A DNA stretch of 64,000 nucleotides from Hydrangea macrophylla (Eukaryota; Streptophyta; Magnoliopsida; Cornales; Hydrangeaceae), in NCBI GenBank assembly GCA_033977485.1, contig CM066991.1, positions 132,079,999-132,143,998 on the forward strand, read 5' to 3'. The notes under the pieces are model-generated. The model was not told the DNA's origin. It was given only the letters and a program-made list of their open reading frames with translations, and searched no databases. Each line of letters begins with the position of its first letter. The first letter of the stretch is position 1. Of the stretch, positions 32,037 through 44,400 are shown piece by piece. The position numbers and the translations under genes are program-made.

Positions 32037-34320
32037 TGTCACGCCCCGGAGCAGCAAAAATAGAGAAAAATAAATTTCCTTTTGTGTCCATAGGGAATGA
32101 CGGGTGAAAGTCACTAATTATCCACACCACATGGTACCAGTCAACTAATGAATAAGAACAACAACATAATTAAACTGAATATAATAACAGTTGTATCTAT
32201 TACAAACATCACAGTGGTCCTCAGGAATCTAACAGGTCTAGAGACAACATATGCCCAAGTACTCATTACCAAAAGTTCAACAGAAATATAAACTACATAT
32301 AACTTCTTCATCTCTAGCTAGCGTAAAGGTAGTCGCCAACGTAGTATTCTTCCCCAGCATAATCGTCATTAGTGGGGCCACTCGCAGCATAATCCCCTTC
32401 TAGGTAGTAGCCATCGTCGTACGCATCATTATTTGCATTAAAAGGGACAGGGTAATCTGGACGGGGAATGTCCAGTCAATAACGGTCGTCAGCTTACTGA
32501 GAGATGAGTGAATAAAAACTCGTTGCGTACCAATTATATAACGTAATAACAAGTTATTGAAATGTCTAAGATATAATGTTACAATAATATCTTTATCTTT
32601 ATTATCCCAATGTCGTTACTCATCCCTTATCGTCTTATTAATAACAAACTAAGCACAGACTGACCCTTGGGACAGACTTGATTGTAAAACTCCTGGATAC
32701 ACCAATGCTCTGTCTACCGCATCATCGCAAGTCATAGATACCATCTACCGTGCAACATCGCAAGTCATAGAGGTCATCTACCGCATACATAGCAAGTCAT
32801 AGATAATACGTCAGTTCATCCCCCGTTTTTAAAAACATATTCACAGTCCACCTCATGTCAGGGATTTAACGCTTCAAGCATCGACACATTAATTCTATTG
32901 CCACGACTTATCATAGGCTATGTATTCTCAGCCACCACAAGTCATAGATATCTTCTACCGTGTAACACCACAAGTCATAGAGGTCATATACCGCGTTTGA
33001 GAATACTTATTTACCCAGTCATCGCAAGTCATAGACACCTTCGTTTGTCTACCGCGTTTGGGAAATAGCACCTCCCGTAATCATCCCAGAACTTAGCAAA
33101 CCTACCTATCGTTATACTAATAGCGATTACATGACAGCCCCATTGTGGCCTGATTACACTGATTAAAATGAACGTATATCGAACTCATACATGAATTACA
33201 TAGTATCTAACGTCATCACGTTAATCCATTATTCTTAATCATACTTATCTTTGTCAGCAACCCATAATCGCATAATGGAAGTTCAAATCGAGAATCGAAC
33301 AATCGAACCCTCTATACAATAAAAAAGATGAACTAACCATGTCCTGCAATTGTTAATTGATTGGGACAAGGGTCCAATCGATTGGGATAAAAACTATAAC
33401 AATTGATTTAGAAAAATGACAATCGATTGGATCCAAAACCAAGATAATCGTTTGCTAACTTTGGCAATCGATTAGTTTACAATTAATGTCAATCGATTGG
33501 GAATCTATCCAATCGATTGGGACTCAACTGATATCAATCGATTGGAAAAAGTCCAATCGATTGGTACTTCGTCTTCTCCAGCAGATTCGAAAAACATAAT
33601 ATATATCGTCTTATGGATGTGTTTAATACCTCTAAACATCATCAAAACTTGTAACAATAGTATATTAAAGAAACCAAGTGAATAAAGACTCACCTAAGGT
33701 TGTGTTTGGTGTGTGAGCTTGAAAAGCTTAAAACTTTCTCTCTCCTCCTTCTCTTTCCTTCTCTGCCTCTGTCTTCTCTCTATCTCTCCTTCTCTTTCTT
33801 TTTTTTTTTTCTTTCTTTCTTCCTTCTCCTCTTCTCTCTGCCCAGCAGTGTGCGTATGTGTTTGTGTGGATGTATATATGTATGTATATATGTATGTATA
33901 TATGTGTGTATATAATATATACCCTCTCTCCCTCTCTCTCAAGAAATTTGTGAACCAAACAGACCCAAGGCTCAAAATGAGCTTGTATATATAGAAAAAC
34001 AAAGTGCCATGTGTCAACACACAAAGCAAAGAAGAAAACTTACCTCTGCAGATGTCAATCGATTGGAAGCAAAAGCAATCGATTGGTTATAGATATTTTA
34101 TGGCAATCGATTGTGGGTTAAGGGCAATCGATTGGTATATGCCACGTAATGAATTCAAGTCGGTAGGGTGACAATCGATTGGTATGCAAAAGTGGAAATC
34201 GATTAGGACACAAGGGTAATCGATTGGTAACCAAAATTTACTAAATAAAGGGTAAGGGTTATACATGTATAAATACGAAGTCTTATTTATTAGTACACTC
34301 CAAAAATACAGGGTATTACA
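32037..34320 (-). repeat. LTR B, 2284 bp
   Basis: Minus strand starts TGTAATACCCTG and ends GGGGCGTGACA. It closely matches the solo copy at 41747-44042. A TATA-like TATATATAC lies near 33985, and the AG-rich leader is 33720-33850. Confidence 0.88.
33345..34220. repeat. CCAATCGATTGG palindrome arrays of LTR B
   Basis: About ten copies or variants at 33345-33565 and about seven at 34065-34220, on the two sides of the LTR promoter and AG-rich leader. The core is CAATCGATTGG. Confidence 0.9.
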
Positions 34321-34329
34321 TCATCCACC

Positions 34330-35705
34330 ACTCATTAAAAGATTTCGTCCTCGAAATCAAAAGTAAACAGATTTAAAACAAAAAAGGAAACTTCTCGCGC
34401 ATCTTCAACTCTAGCTCCTATGAAGCTTCTCATTCGTCATGATGCTTCCATTGGATCTTTACTAACGGGATCTCCTTGTTCCTGAGCTTCTTCATTCCAT
34501 GATCTAGTATCCACACTGGTACTTCATTGAATGTAACATTGTCGTTGATCTTAATGTCTTCGAAGTTGATCTCGTGTGCTGGGTTGTGAACAAACTTCCG
34601 TAGCATACTAATGTGGAATATATTGTGCAGTCCTGACATCTTCGGCAGCAACGTAAGTCGATAGATAACCTTCTCAACACGTTCTAGAATTTTGAACGGT
34701 CAAATGAATCATGGCGATAGCTTGCCTCTCTTCTGACTAAATCAAACAATCCCTCGAATAGGTGAAACCTTGAGTAATAGTGGTCTCATACTACGAACTC
34801 CAAGTCTTTGTGTCGTTTGTCGGCATAACACTTGTGTCAGGTCTGAGCTATTTTCATATTCTAACGTACGATCTGGATTTTCTCGCTAGTTTCTCGTACC
34901 ATTTCTGACCCAAGAAGTTGAGTATCTTTGACTTCAGCCCAACACAGCGGTGATCGAAAAGGTCTTCCATATAAAGCTTCAAACGGTGCCATTTCTATGC
35001 TCGTATGGTAGCTATTGTTGTAGGCGAACTCTATCAGGGACAAGTGCATCTCCCAAGAATTCTCAAAATCTACAACGCAATTACGTAGCATTTATTCTAT
35101 CACTTGATTGACTCGTTCAGTCTGATCATCGGTTTGCGGATGAAAAGCTGAACTCAAGTTCAGTGTTGTTCCCATTGCTGTCTGAAGACTCTTTCAGAAT
35201 TCTACAGTAAAGTGCGAATCTCTATCTGACACAATTGACACGGGTACACCGTGTAACCGCACAATGTGTTGTAGATACATCAGACTTAAACATTCCACTG
35301 CGTACGTCGCGTTGTAGGCGATAAATGTGCCATCTTCGTAAGTTGATCCAGAATTATCCAAATAGCGTCGTGTTTCTACTGTGACTTCGGCAAACCTACC
35401 ACAAAATCCATGGTTATGTGCTGCCACTTCCATTGGGGAATCGATAACGATTGCAGTAATCCAGGTGGTTTATGATGTTCTGCCTTTACTTGTTTACAAG
35501 TAAGACACTAAGCTATATACTCAGCTACCTCTTTCTTCATTCTTTCCCACCAGAAATCCCTTTTCAAGTCCTTATCATCTTCGTACGTCCAGGATGAATA
35601 GTCATCTGTGACTTATGTGCTTCATCCAATATTTCTTTTCAGAGATTATCTTCGTCAGGCACACATAGTCTACCTTTACATCGCAAGGCTCCATCAGTAC
35701 CAATA
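34330..35705 (-). pseudogene. Integrase and chromodomain remnant of element B
   Basis: Three separated open pieces on the minus strand: 35433-35194 (HIVRLHGVPVSIVSDRDSHF, an integrase catalytic block), 35091-34861 (EFAYNNSYHTSIEMAPFEAL) and 34651-34430 (LHNIFHISMLRKF, the region before the chromodomain). Stops and frame changes separate them. The right end starts in the pre-integrase region. It cannot encode a working enzyme. Confidence 0.85.
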
Positions 35706-36154
35706 CAGGAGAGGAGTACATGGCAAGGTTATGAGTATGCAGTAGAGGAGTACATGGCAAGAGGCTATGAGTAGAAGGCCTACTATAATGGAGGCTATGC
35801 TGTAGACGACTATTACGCGAGCTGAAGACCTGGAGCTTCGTTGTAGATAGTTTATGTTTATGTTTATGTTTATGTGTTAGAGACTCTGTAATAGTTAAGT
35901 TTTGTTATCGGCATATGTTGCCATTATACCTTATTTACTTTTCTACAGATGCTTAAGGGTTGTAATAAGTTTAGTATTAAACTCTGGTTTTATACATCAA
36001 CCTTAGAGCTTTTTAATGCGTGTTTTGATTCATTACTCTGATGATTAGATGTTATTCATGGACAATGTGGTGACTTTCAACTGTCACGGACTACGGGGTC
36101 CACAAAAAGGAATTTATTTTTTATATTTTTGCTACCGCGGGACGTGACATAAAA

Positions 36155-37740
36155 AGGACCTAATGAGGTAAAGAAAAAGAGCATGGGTTAAACCACCATA
36201 ACTCAGTCCTCTTTTAAAAGTTTATTTGAGTGTTTTTATTTATTTATTTGTATCTCATGTATTTTTTTAAAATCTACGCAATGAAATTAAAAATTCTACA
36301 AAAGAAAGTAATTTGGAACCTCATTTGTTTATTTTATCTGTCAAAATAGATGATATTATCTGCTTTGACAAATAATATTAATATTATCTGACAAATTTAT
36401 ACCACCATAACTCACTATTTTTTATTTTTTTTAGCTTTTTTGAGTAATGTTTTTTTTTTTTTTAAATTTCATGTATATATATATATATATATATATATTT
36501 TTCAAGATTTACGCAATGGAGTTGAAAATTGTACAAAGAAACTAATTTTGAATCTCATTTTGATTTTATCTATCAAAACAAATGATATTATCTGTTTTGA
36601 CAGATAATATTGAGTTAAACAATCACAATTTTCTTTTTTTTTTTTTGGCCTTTTTGGATGATTCTTTTATTATTTTTTTTGTTTGTATTTCATGTATTTC
36701 TTCGAGATCTAGGCAATGGGCGTGAAAATTTACAATAAAAAGATATGTTGCAGCATGATTTTGAGATTTTATTTGTCTAGCATATAATATTATCTGTCTA
36801 CATAGAGGTAATATTATATGTTTATATTAACGGCGATAACTTTCTCAATTCTTGGACTTTTTTGGGTGATTTTTCATCATTCGCATATTTTTTTTAGATC
36901 TATACACCTATGATGCCAATTTTATGAAAGAAATATGTTTTTGTTATATTTATGCAAAAAACAAACAAACAAACAAACACAAATTTTCATATTTGCTTAG
37001 TGTTTTTTTTCCCCAGTATTTTATGGTCAATGTTAGGGGTGTCATTTGGAATGGAAATTCCGATTCCGACTGATCCCGATCCGAAAAATTCCGATTTTGG
37101 CACCAAAAATTAAATTATGAAAATTCCGAAAAAAATCGGAACGGAATCGGAATTGTTTTGAGAATTGTGAAAATATTCCAAAAATATGTTTTTCGAAAAT
37201 TTTTCAAAAATATTTCCAAAAAAATCTGAATATTTTTCGAAAATTTGGAAGAATGTGGACTTGTTTGTCTCACATCGAATAAGAAGAGAATATGAGAGAG
37301 TAAGAGACTCTCTAGAAAACCATGACTTACCCTTTCAATAATATTTGCATTTCGAAAATTCCAAAAATTATGAAAATTTCCAATTCCAATTCCGAAAAAA
37401 TTTCGAAAATTTCTGAAGAATTTCGATTCCGAAAATTTCCAAAATTTCCAAAAATTCCGAAATTTAGAAATCGGAAAAGAAATGAAAATTTGAAGAAATC
37501 AAAACGGAAATTGGAACACCTATTTAATTTATGAAAAAAAAATTTCGAAAGAGGGTATTCCGATCCGTTCAAGCCGAAACACACCCCTAGTCAATGTTGA
37601 TCTCGGTTGATATATCTCATTTTGCTGATTCCAAAACATCAAATTTTACGAAAAACAGACTTGTATAACAAAAGTTATAACAATTTAAAGTTGTTTAGGC
37701 AAAAAAATGACATAATGAATTAAAGAAAAGTAGCATGAGT
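36155..37740. repeat. Diverged AT-rich tandem repeat, block 2
   Basis: Homologous in order to 29340-30540: the same ATTATCTGTTTTGACAGATAAT pairs, then a Gly/Ala-free AT stretch ending in ACTTGTATAACAAAAGTTATAA, which matches block 1 just before the LTR C insertion. An hAT element interrupts it at 37034-37589. Confidence 0.7.
37034..37589. mobile_element. hAT-type non-autonomous element, perfect 8-bp TSD
   Basis: Ends TAGGGGTGT and ACACCCCTA. Flanking GTCAATGT at 37026-37033 and 37590-37597 is identical. The inside is dense in TTCCGAAAAT / ATTTTCGGAA inverted phrases. Confidence 0.88.
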
Positions 37741-37913
37741 TTTAATTTGAAAGAGTTTTATTTGAGGGCACTATGGCCGAAGCCCCCTTTTTATAAGCCA
37801 TCTATGTTATTTTACTTAAGTAATGTGGGACATCACCGTCTTACTCACTTAAATATGGGACGTCATCATCGCATTACATGGCCATATAGCCCATAATCTT
37901 TTCTTGGTTGGCC
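37741..37913. other. Flank between the AT-rich repeat and LTR D
   Basis: Short non-coding sequence. A near-repeat of GTGGGACATCA / TGGGACGTCATCA is seen at 37830-37865. No gene. Confidence 0.4.
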
Positions 37914-39071
37914 AATGATGTCACGACCCATCTCGCTAACGTGCAAAAACAGGACACATGGCACGCCACCAAGGCTAATCCAACCATCAGATAACTATAC
38001 GCAGTGGAAAAGAACTTTAAAACAATCTTGAGTGTAAAAACTTTTGGAAACCTTACCCTCCGAGTTGTAAAATCCGTATAAAATTGAAAACATAACTATA
38101 TCTCGAAACGAATGATTTTATGTTGAAAGGAGTCCCCAAAGGTACCCTAAGAACCAATCAAAACCTTTTTAAATTTTTTGAAAGGTATAGAAAAAGAATT
38201 CTGGTAGGGGGCATCTCGACCGGTCGAACGACCCCATTCAACCGGTCGAATGACCCTTTAGCATAATCCTGCACAATGCTGCTGAATTTTGCCTAAAGCA
38301 CCATACAACCTTCACCTTCCACGACTTACACTCTTCAATCCAAAACTTCCCAACTCAGACGAGGTTGCAAGAACATATAAATAACTTACTAATCATTGAA
38401 AGGAAACGATAACAAAACAAGTTAAGACTTGTTTGGATTAAAGCACGAAAGAACTAGTACAATCCTCCAAAATCCGAGCTCGACAAGTTAAGTATTCAAA
38501 ACACTCATCCATGAGTTCGGATACGTTCGAACAAAACCAAAAGTAGTTTTATGACATATTACAACATTCGAAGTCATTCCAATTCTCCCAAGTTGAAGTT
38601 AACCATACTAACTTCTCAAAATTACATTTTTACAATATTTGGAATTGAAAACAAAATATATATATATATATACAAGAGAAGGGTCACCGTCGTCCCCCGC
38701 GGTCGCATTCCTCACGCTTCTTCTTTCCTTTATTCTTTCCACCTGTAATGGAGTAAATCTCCACTGCTCAACTATATGCTGAGTGTACAATTTCTAACAT
38801 ATGCATATACGATACATCATGCCTTAACCTCATAATTCATATCCAAATAGTCTCTAGGGAGAAAATACGCATTCATCCGGTAGCGGCAAGTCCAAGCCTT
38901 AAACCGCAATGCCAATGGCTAGTCCAAGCCTACAACCATTGCATTACCCAAGTGCTATGGCAAGTCCACGCCTTAAACCATGCACAGTAGCCATCGCTAC
39001 TACAAGTCTCCAACATCGAGAAGCTTACCCCGGCATGAATTTGTATTAACTCCCCTTTGACCCACATAAAC

Positions 39072-41205
39072 TATAACACCCGCATGCGTGTTATTGCAAT
39101 TCATTACATTGTCATGCATGATAATGTGATGTGTTGTGCATTTTGGCACATGTTTGAGTGAGTTTGGACTCACGAGTCGATTTGGGTATCTGTGTTAGAG
39201 AACCCATTGAGATAGTATTGATTGAGTGTCATGATGTTGTGACGTCTCTCCGAGTATGAGACGGTCATTGTGGAATACTTTAAATGTTTATCTAAAAATA
39301 AATGTTTACCTGTGTATTTCACTATCTGTATTATTTTCTGGCTTAGAATATATTTCTATTGTTAGATTTAGTATCCTGGTGAGGACGAATTAACACGCTA
39401 TTAATTTGGTAGGCTAATTAGCAACTTCAGAAAAGTCATAAGAATTTGCGTTTTAGCAACCAAACGGAACTTAGTCGAAAACGTTTATAATTTTGATGTT
39501 TCACTTGTAAAGCTATGAATTAGCTGTGTAGAAAGTTTCAGAGACTGATTAGGAGTTTTGAAAACTTATGGGGAGGTAAACACAATTTTTGAATGTGTTG
39601 CCTATATAAAGATAGAGATGATCTTGATATTTTTATAACTTCTAACCTAAAACTCAAAAGGAGGCCAAAAGGGAGATTTTGATTGCTTAGAGCTTCGCGA
39701 CGCCAAACGACGACCATTCGTCCGCTGGTTTTTCACCAAATTTCATATTCGAACTCCTCGAGGTAAGATCGTCATTTTGATACCTATTAGGCCATGTTTG
39801 GCTGAGTTTTCTGAAAAGTATTTTTCTAGAGTTTTTCATAAAAGTTGATATTTGGACTTTTGATCCATAGGAATTATACTAGACGAACTTCTGCATGTTC
39901 TTTGTGCTCGGATTTTCTTTGGATTAAATTATAGGAGCGTTATTCGGAGGTGAGTGATTCAACTATGTATTTTGGAAATATTTCTTGACATGTATTCATG
40001 TTTTGTATGAAAAACATGTGTTAGCTTATAGAGATATATTGTGTAGTTCATATTGGGCAATTATATTGATAAGTAGGCCCAATAGCATGGTGAAATATTT
40101 TGTTTACCGAGAGCATGGTGATATGTATTTGAGCATATTGAGTTGCTTATTTGGGTCAAAGGAGCACGTGGTTATTGAGCCATCTTGTGAAACCGATATA
40201 GGCATTAAGGTCGCATGATTGAAGAGAAGAATCGTGGGTCTTATCCTTTCGCGTGGACTTATTGGCGAGGAGTCGCGGATTGGGAGTATGGGACGCACAT
40301 GTGAGGCTCCGGAGACTAGTATGAATTATAGAGATGTGAATGCGGACATGCTTATCATTCATGTGCATATGTTGTTTTATTCACTAAGCATTAACTTAAA
40401 CAAATCGAAATATGTGTGGTTATTCAATTAACCATTGCAGGTCTTAATGCCGGCGAGGAATCGCAGAAGTGAGCACGTGGGTTTGGGAGTTCACTATAGA
40501 AGGCGACTTGTCATGTTTATCTCGTCATTTTGTAATAGACTTGTTGTAATAAGGAATTGTATGACTTTTGATTATGTTTAATTCCGTATGTTAGTATGGA
40601 TTTACAATGTTGTAATTGGCAGTAATCGTTTGTAATTATGTTTCAGAATGTTTTAATCCAGTTAAGATTGTTTTGGTATGAATTCAGAATGTGTGTTTAG
40701 TCCTTGGTTAATTTTGAAAAGTTTTAAACTTGAAAATTCTGCAGAAAAGGGACTGCTGGTATAAAACAGTCGACTAGACCGAGGTCGCAGTCGACTAGAC
40801 TCCTATTTTAAAAGGCAATTCTCTTTGGTTTTCAGGACTTCAGTCGACTGATCTCCAAGAAAGGAAACAGTTGACTGGTTTCTGCACGAAAATGAGACAT
40901 TATTCTAGGATGGGTTCAGTCGACCGGACGAGCCCATTCGACTGAAAAATTGAGGCCCCAGTCGACTGAAGTCCCGACCCAGTCGACTGGACGGGCTGTT
41001 AATCCTTTGAACCCTCACTGCTTTAGGTCTTCAGTCGACCGGACCAAGTATCAGTTGACTGGACCTCTGGTTTTAAAAATGTGTTTTGTTTTTCCGCTGC
41101 GTGTGTTCTTAAAACTAAAATCTTTTGGGAACGTTAATGATTTGGTTTAGCCTCGGTGGCGTGCCACGGGCTTCGGTTCAGGTATTGTGGGACCGGGCTG
41201 TGACA
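39072..41205 (+). mobile_element. Solo LTR A', inside LTR D
   Basis: Inverted relative to 22362-24495 and exactly the same length, 2134 bp. It starts TATAACACCCGC and ends GGGCTGTGACA. Flanks TAAAC (39067-39071) and TAAAT (41206-41210) match at four of five bases. Confidence 0.88.
40764..41060. repeat. CAGTCGACTG palindrome array of LTR A'
   Basis: About ten copies or one-base variants (CAGTCGACTA, CAGTTGACTG, CAGTCGACCG) at the same LTR position as in the 22.5-kb copy, but at different individual spacings. Confidence 0.88.
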
Positions 41206-41746
41206 TAAATAACTCAACGTGCTAGCGTGAAAGTAGATATGCTTTTCACATTCAAGCGTGTGCATAATTAACGAGCCTAAGATTAATATATATATATGGA
41301 TTTTGCCCGGATCACAATTCCGTCATCGAAATATAAAACATGTATTTCACCTATATAACAAAGGCTATAAATTCATACCTTGAGCTATCGTTGTATAACT
41401 TTGAGGGAACGACTAGGAGCCTGATTAAACGTCAAATCTTCGATCCTACGCAAAACCTACAAGTTTACATGCGCTTTCCCCAAATTTCTAGATTTAGCAA
41501 TTTGTAAACACTTAGCCAAACATGACTTAAAGATTATCAATATGAAATTTGGTAAGATTCAGATGGACGAAAGGTCGCCATTTGTCGTTGCAAAGCCCGT
41601 AGAATCAAATCTCCTTTTCTCTCTCCTCTCCCAATATATTATATAAGGTTTTGCTAAAACTGAAATTTCACCCCTCCTATATTTATAGACAAACTCTCTT
41701 GAAATCACGTTTACCTCCCCGCCAGTTTCTAAAACTTCTAATTAAC

Positions 41747-44042
41747 TGTCACGCCCCGGAGCAGCATAAATAGAGAAAAATAAATTTCCTTTATGGGTTC
41801 ATAAGGAATGACAGGTGAAAGTCACTAATAATCCACACCACGCAGTACTAGTCCAAAAGAACAGCAACAGTAAACAACTGAAGATAAAAATCACAGTACT
41901 AGCTATTACAAAACATCAGAGTGTGGTCCACAGGATCACAACAGGTCTGAAGACAACAAATGTCCAAGTACCCGCTAACAAACGGTTAACAGAACAACTG
42001 AAAAATATAAAACTAGTCATAACTCCTTCAGTCTTCAACTAGCGTACGGATAGTCCTCAGCGTAGTGATCCTCCCTGGCGTAATCGTCATTAGTGGGGCC
42101 CTCCTCTGGATAACACTCATCAGTGTACTGGTCATTACCTGCAGAATAAGGGACAGTATATTCTGGACGGGGAAAGTCCAGGCAATAAAAGGCCGTCAGC
42201 TTACTGAGAGCTGAGTGAGCATAAACTAACGAGGTACCAGTTATCTGAAGTAAACACAAGCTTATGAAAACACGAGTTAACATCTTATTATATCCATATC
42301 TTGTTTCTTTATTTATCCTTGTAAACCGACCCTTAACGTCTTGTTAATCGAATACCGAACTCAACATATTCTGATTTCATGAACAGACTCAATCGCTTAA
42401 CTCTAGGGATACACCCTTATTCTGTCCATCGCTTTTAAGAGCAATATAGCCTGCTCACCGCATGTCATGGACTCCACGTCAGTCCGTCCCCAGCTTTTAA
42501 GAACAATGGTCCTGTTCACCGCATTTCAGGGATATAACTTTTCGAACAAGGCATATCAATCTATTGCCATGACTCAACGTCATCTACTAGTGATCCCAGC
42601 TCACCGCTTTTAAGAACAATGGTCCTGTTCATCGCTTTTAAGAGCATATCATGATCATCCAGTCTATCTTAGGACTATTTGGTCCAGCTCACCGCTTTTA
42701 AGAACAATGGTCCTGTTCAGCGCTTTTAAGAGCATATCATGACCGAACGTCCATTCCCGTACTATTCCCAGAACTTATCAAACCTACTTACGTTCCATTC
42801 TACATCGACACATGACAATTCCCAATGTGGCCTGACTACTCTGAATGAAAGAAAACGGACATCGAACTCACATCAGAATCAACACGTCACCCATGTCTTC
42901 ATATTACTTCTTATTTATCCATTATCCATAAATCTTTGGTGTCCCATTACTCCTGTCTTACCCACAGTCGCATATTGGAAGTCCAAATTAGAAATCGAAC
43001 AACTAAACCTCTTATATAATAAACAGGCAAAGGAATCCATGTTCTGAGCATGCCAATCGATTGGGATAGTGGTCCAATCGATTGGGACAAAAATTATATC
43101 AATCGATTGAGAAACATGGCAATCGATTGAACATGTCAATTAATTGGAATCCTATCCAATCGATTGGGATACGACTGATATCAATCGATTGAGATTATGT
43201 CAATCGATTGGTACTACGTCTTCTCCAGTAGATTGCAAAAACAACATATATAAACGTAGAAGTCCTACTTTTATCACATCTAATGGTCATAACAACTTGT
43301 AAATACATCAAATAAAGTGACCAAGTGAGTTAGGACTCACTTAGGGTGCGTTTGGTTTGTGTGTGTCTTGAATACTCAAGCTTTTCCTCACTCTTTCTCC
43401 TCTTTCTCTCTTCTCTGTCTCTGTGTTCTCTCTCTGTCTCCTCCTTTCTTCTTTCTTCTTCTTTCTCTCCTTCTCTTCTTCCTCTCCCAGCTGCCAAGGA
43501 AGTGTGTGTATATATATGTGTATAGTTATAGAAATATATATAGATATATGTATGTATATATCTCACAAGAGGTGTGCCTCTCTCTCTCAAGCTGCCAAAG
43601 TGACCCAAGGCCATAAATATGGTCATATATATAGAGGGAAAAGAGTGCCACACGTTTAAACCTCAAGAAAAGAAGAAAACATTTCTCAGCTTATGTCAAT
43701 CGATTGGGACACCAGTCAATCGATTGGGAACAGATATTTGTAGTCAATCGATTGGAATAATGTCAATCGATTGGGATAAATGGCAATCGATTGGGATGTT
43801 GACACGTGATCAATTTTAGTCGGTCTGATGGCAATCGATTGGGAACATGTCAATCGATTGGTATTCAAAAAGTGTCAATCGATTGGGAATATGTCAATCG
43901 ATTGGTATTCAAAAAGTGTCAATCGATTGGGAATATATCAATCGATTGGTATCCAAATCTCACCAAAGGAAAGGTTAAGGTTATACAAGTATAGAAATGA
44001 AATACCAGGTTTTATTAATATACCAAAATACAGGGTATTACA
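41747..44042 (-). mobile_element. Solo LTR B', inside LTR D
   Basis: 2296 bp, closely related to LTR B and in the same orientation. TTAAC flanks it exactly at 41742-41746 and 44043-44047. It contains the AG-rich leader (43380-43490) and a TATA-like ATATATAG near 43625. Confidence 0.9.
43050..43950. repeat. CCAATCGATTGG palindrome arrays of LTR B'
   Basis: About eight copies at 43050-43220 and about eleven at 43695-43950, again on both sides of the promoter and AG-rich leader. In the second cluster a pair of units separated by TATTCAAAAAGTG repeats twice. Confidence 0.92.
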
Positions 44043-44400
44043 TTAACTTCTAAAATGTTGCGCAAAATCGAGCGTTTTCAGTCGGTTTTTTCAAAGATAT
44101 CATAAGGCAAAAATCGAACCGAAACGAAAAAAATCGAGCAAAACTGACAAAACCGCCCTAACCGAGCATAGTCGGTCGATTTTTTTAGTGTAAAAAATCG
44201 AAAAAATCGAACCGAACCGTTTCACCCCTACCATTTACTCATGCCAAAACAATCTCGATTACCGAATTCCTGTGTCCTTACTCGACACATTCCGTTGACC
44301 ACAGTCAACCACTTATTTCAATTATTAATAAACATTAACAATTTCACATGTAACCACAAAGTTGTATTAAAAGCATGCAAATTCTGGAACGGGTGTGACA

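Larger units (their letters stand above)
32037..35705 (-). mobile_element. Truncated element B inside LTR C
   Basis: Minus strand: integrase-region remnant (35705-34330), then a complete 3' LTR (34320-32037). The 5' LTR, gag and most of pol are missing. The right junction near 35705 passes directly into the end of LTR C, so a deletion removed the rest. Confidence 0.8.
30545..36149 (+). mobile_element. Solo LTR C, split by a later insertion
   Basis: Plus-oriented LTR beginning TATAATACACTGTATT and ending GGGACGTGACA, flanked on both sides by TAAAA (30540-30544 and 36150-36154). The body is 30545-32036 plus about 35706-36149. In between sits the truncated element B. Its start, purine-rich leader (31000-31090) and last 450 bp are related to LTR B but diverged. 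Confidence 0.82.
37919..44400 (-). mobile_element. Solo LTR D with two nested solo LTRs
   Basis: Minus strand starts TGTCACACCCG (44400) and ends GGGTCGTGACA (37919). AATGA flanks it at 37914-37918 and 44401-44405. Without the two inserts it is about 2.04 kb. Its leader (41560-41700) resembles that of LTR A. Palindromes GACCGGTCGAA and CAACCGGTCGAA lie at 38218-38260, near the LTR 3' end, where A carries its own array. Confidence 0.85.

Noticed and set aside
33694..34029. Open frames rich in Glu/Arg/Lys or Ser/Leu on both strands
   Set aside because: They translate the AG-rich LTR leader and TA microsatellites. Similar frames arise at 43330-43660 in the sister LTR.
44058..44232. Possible hAT MITE ending in CACCCCTA
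   Set aside because: A right end is visible but no TAGGGG left end and no 8-bp duplication were found.
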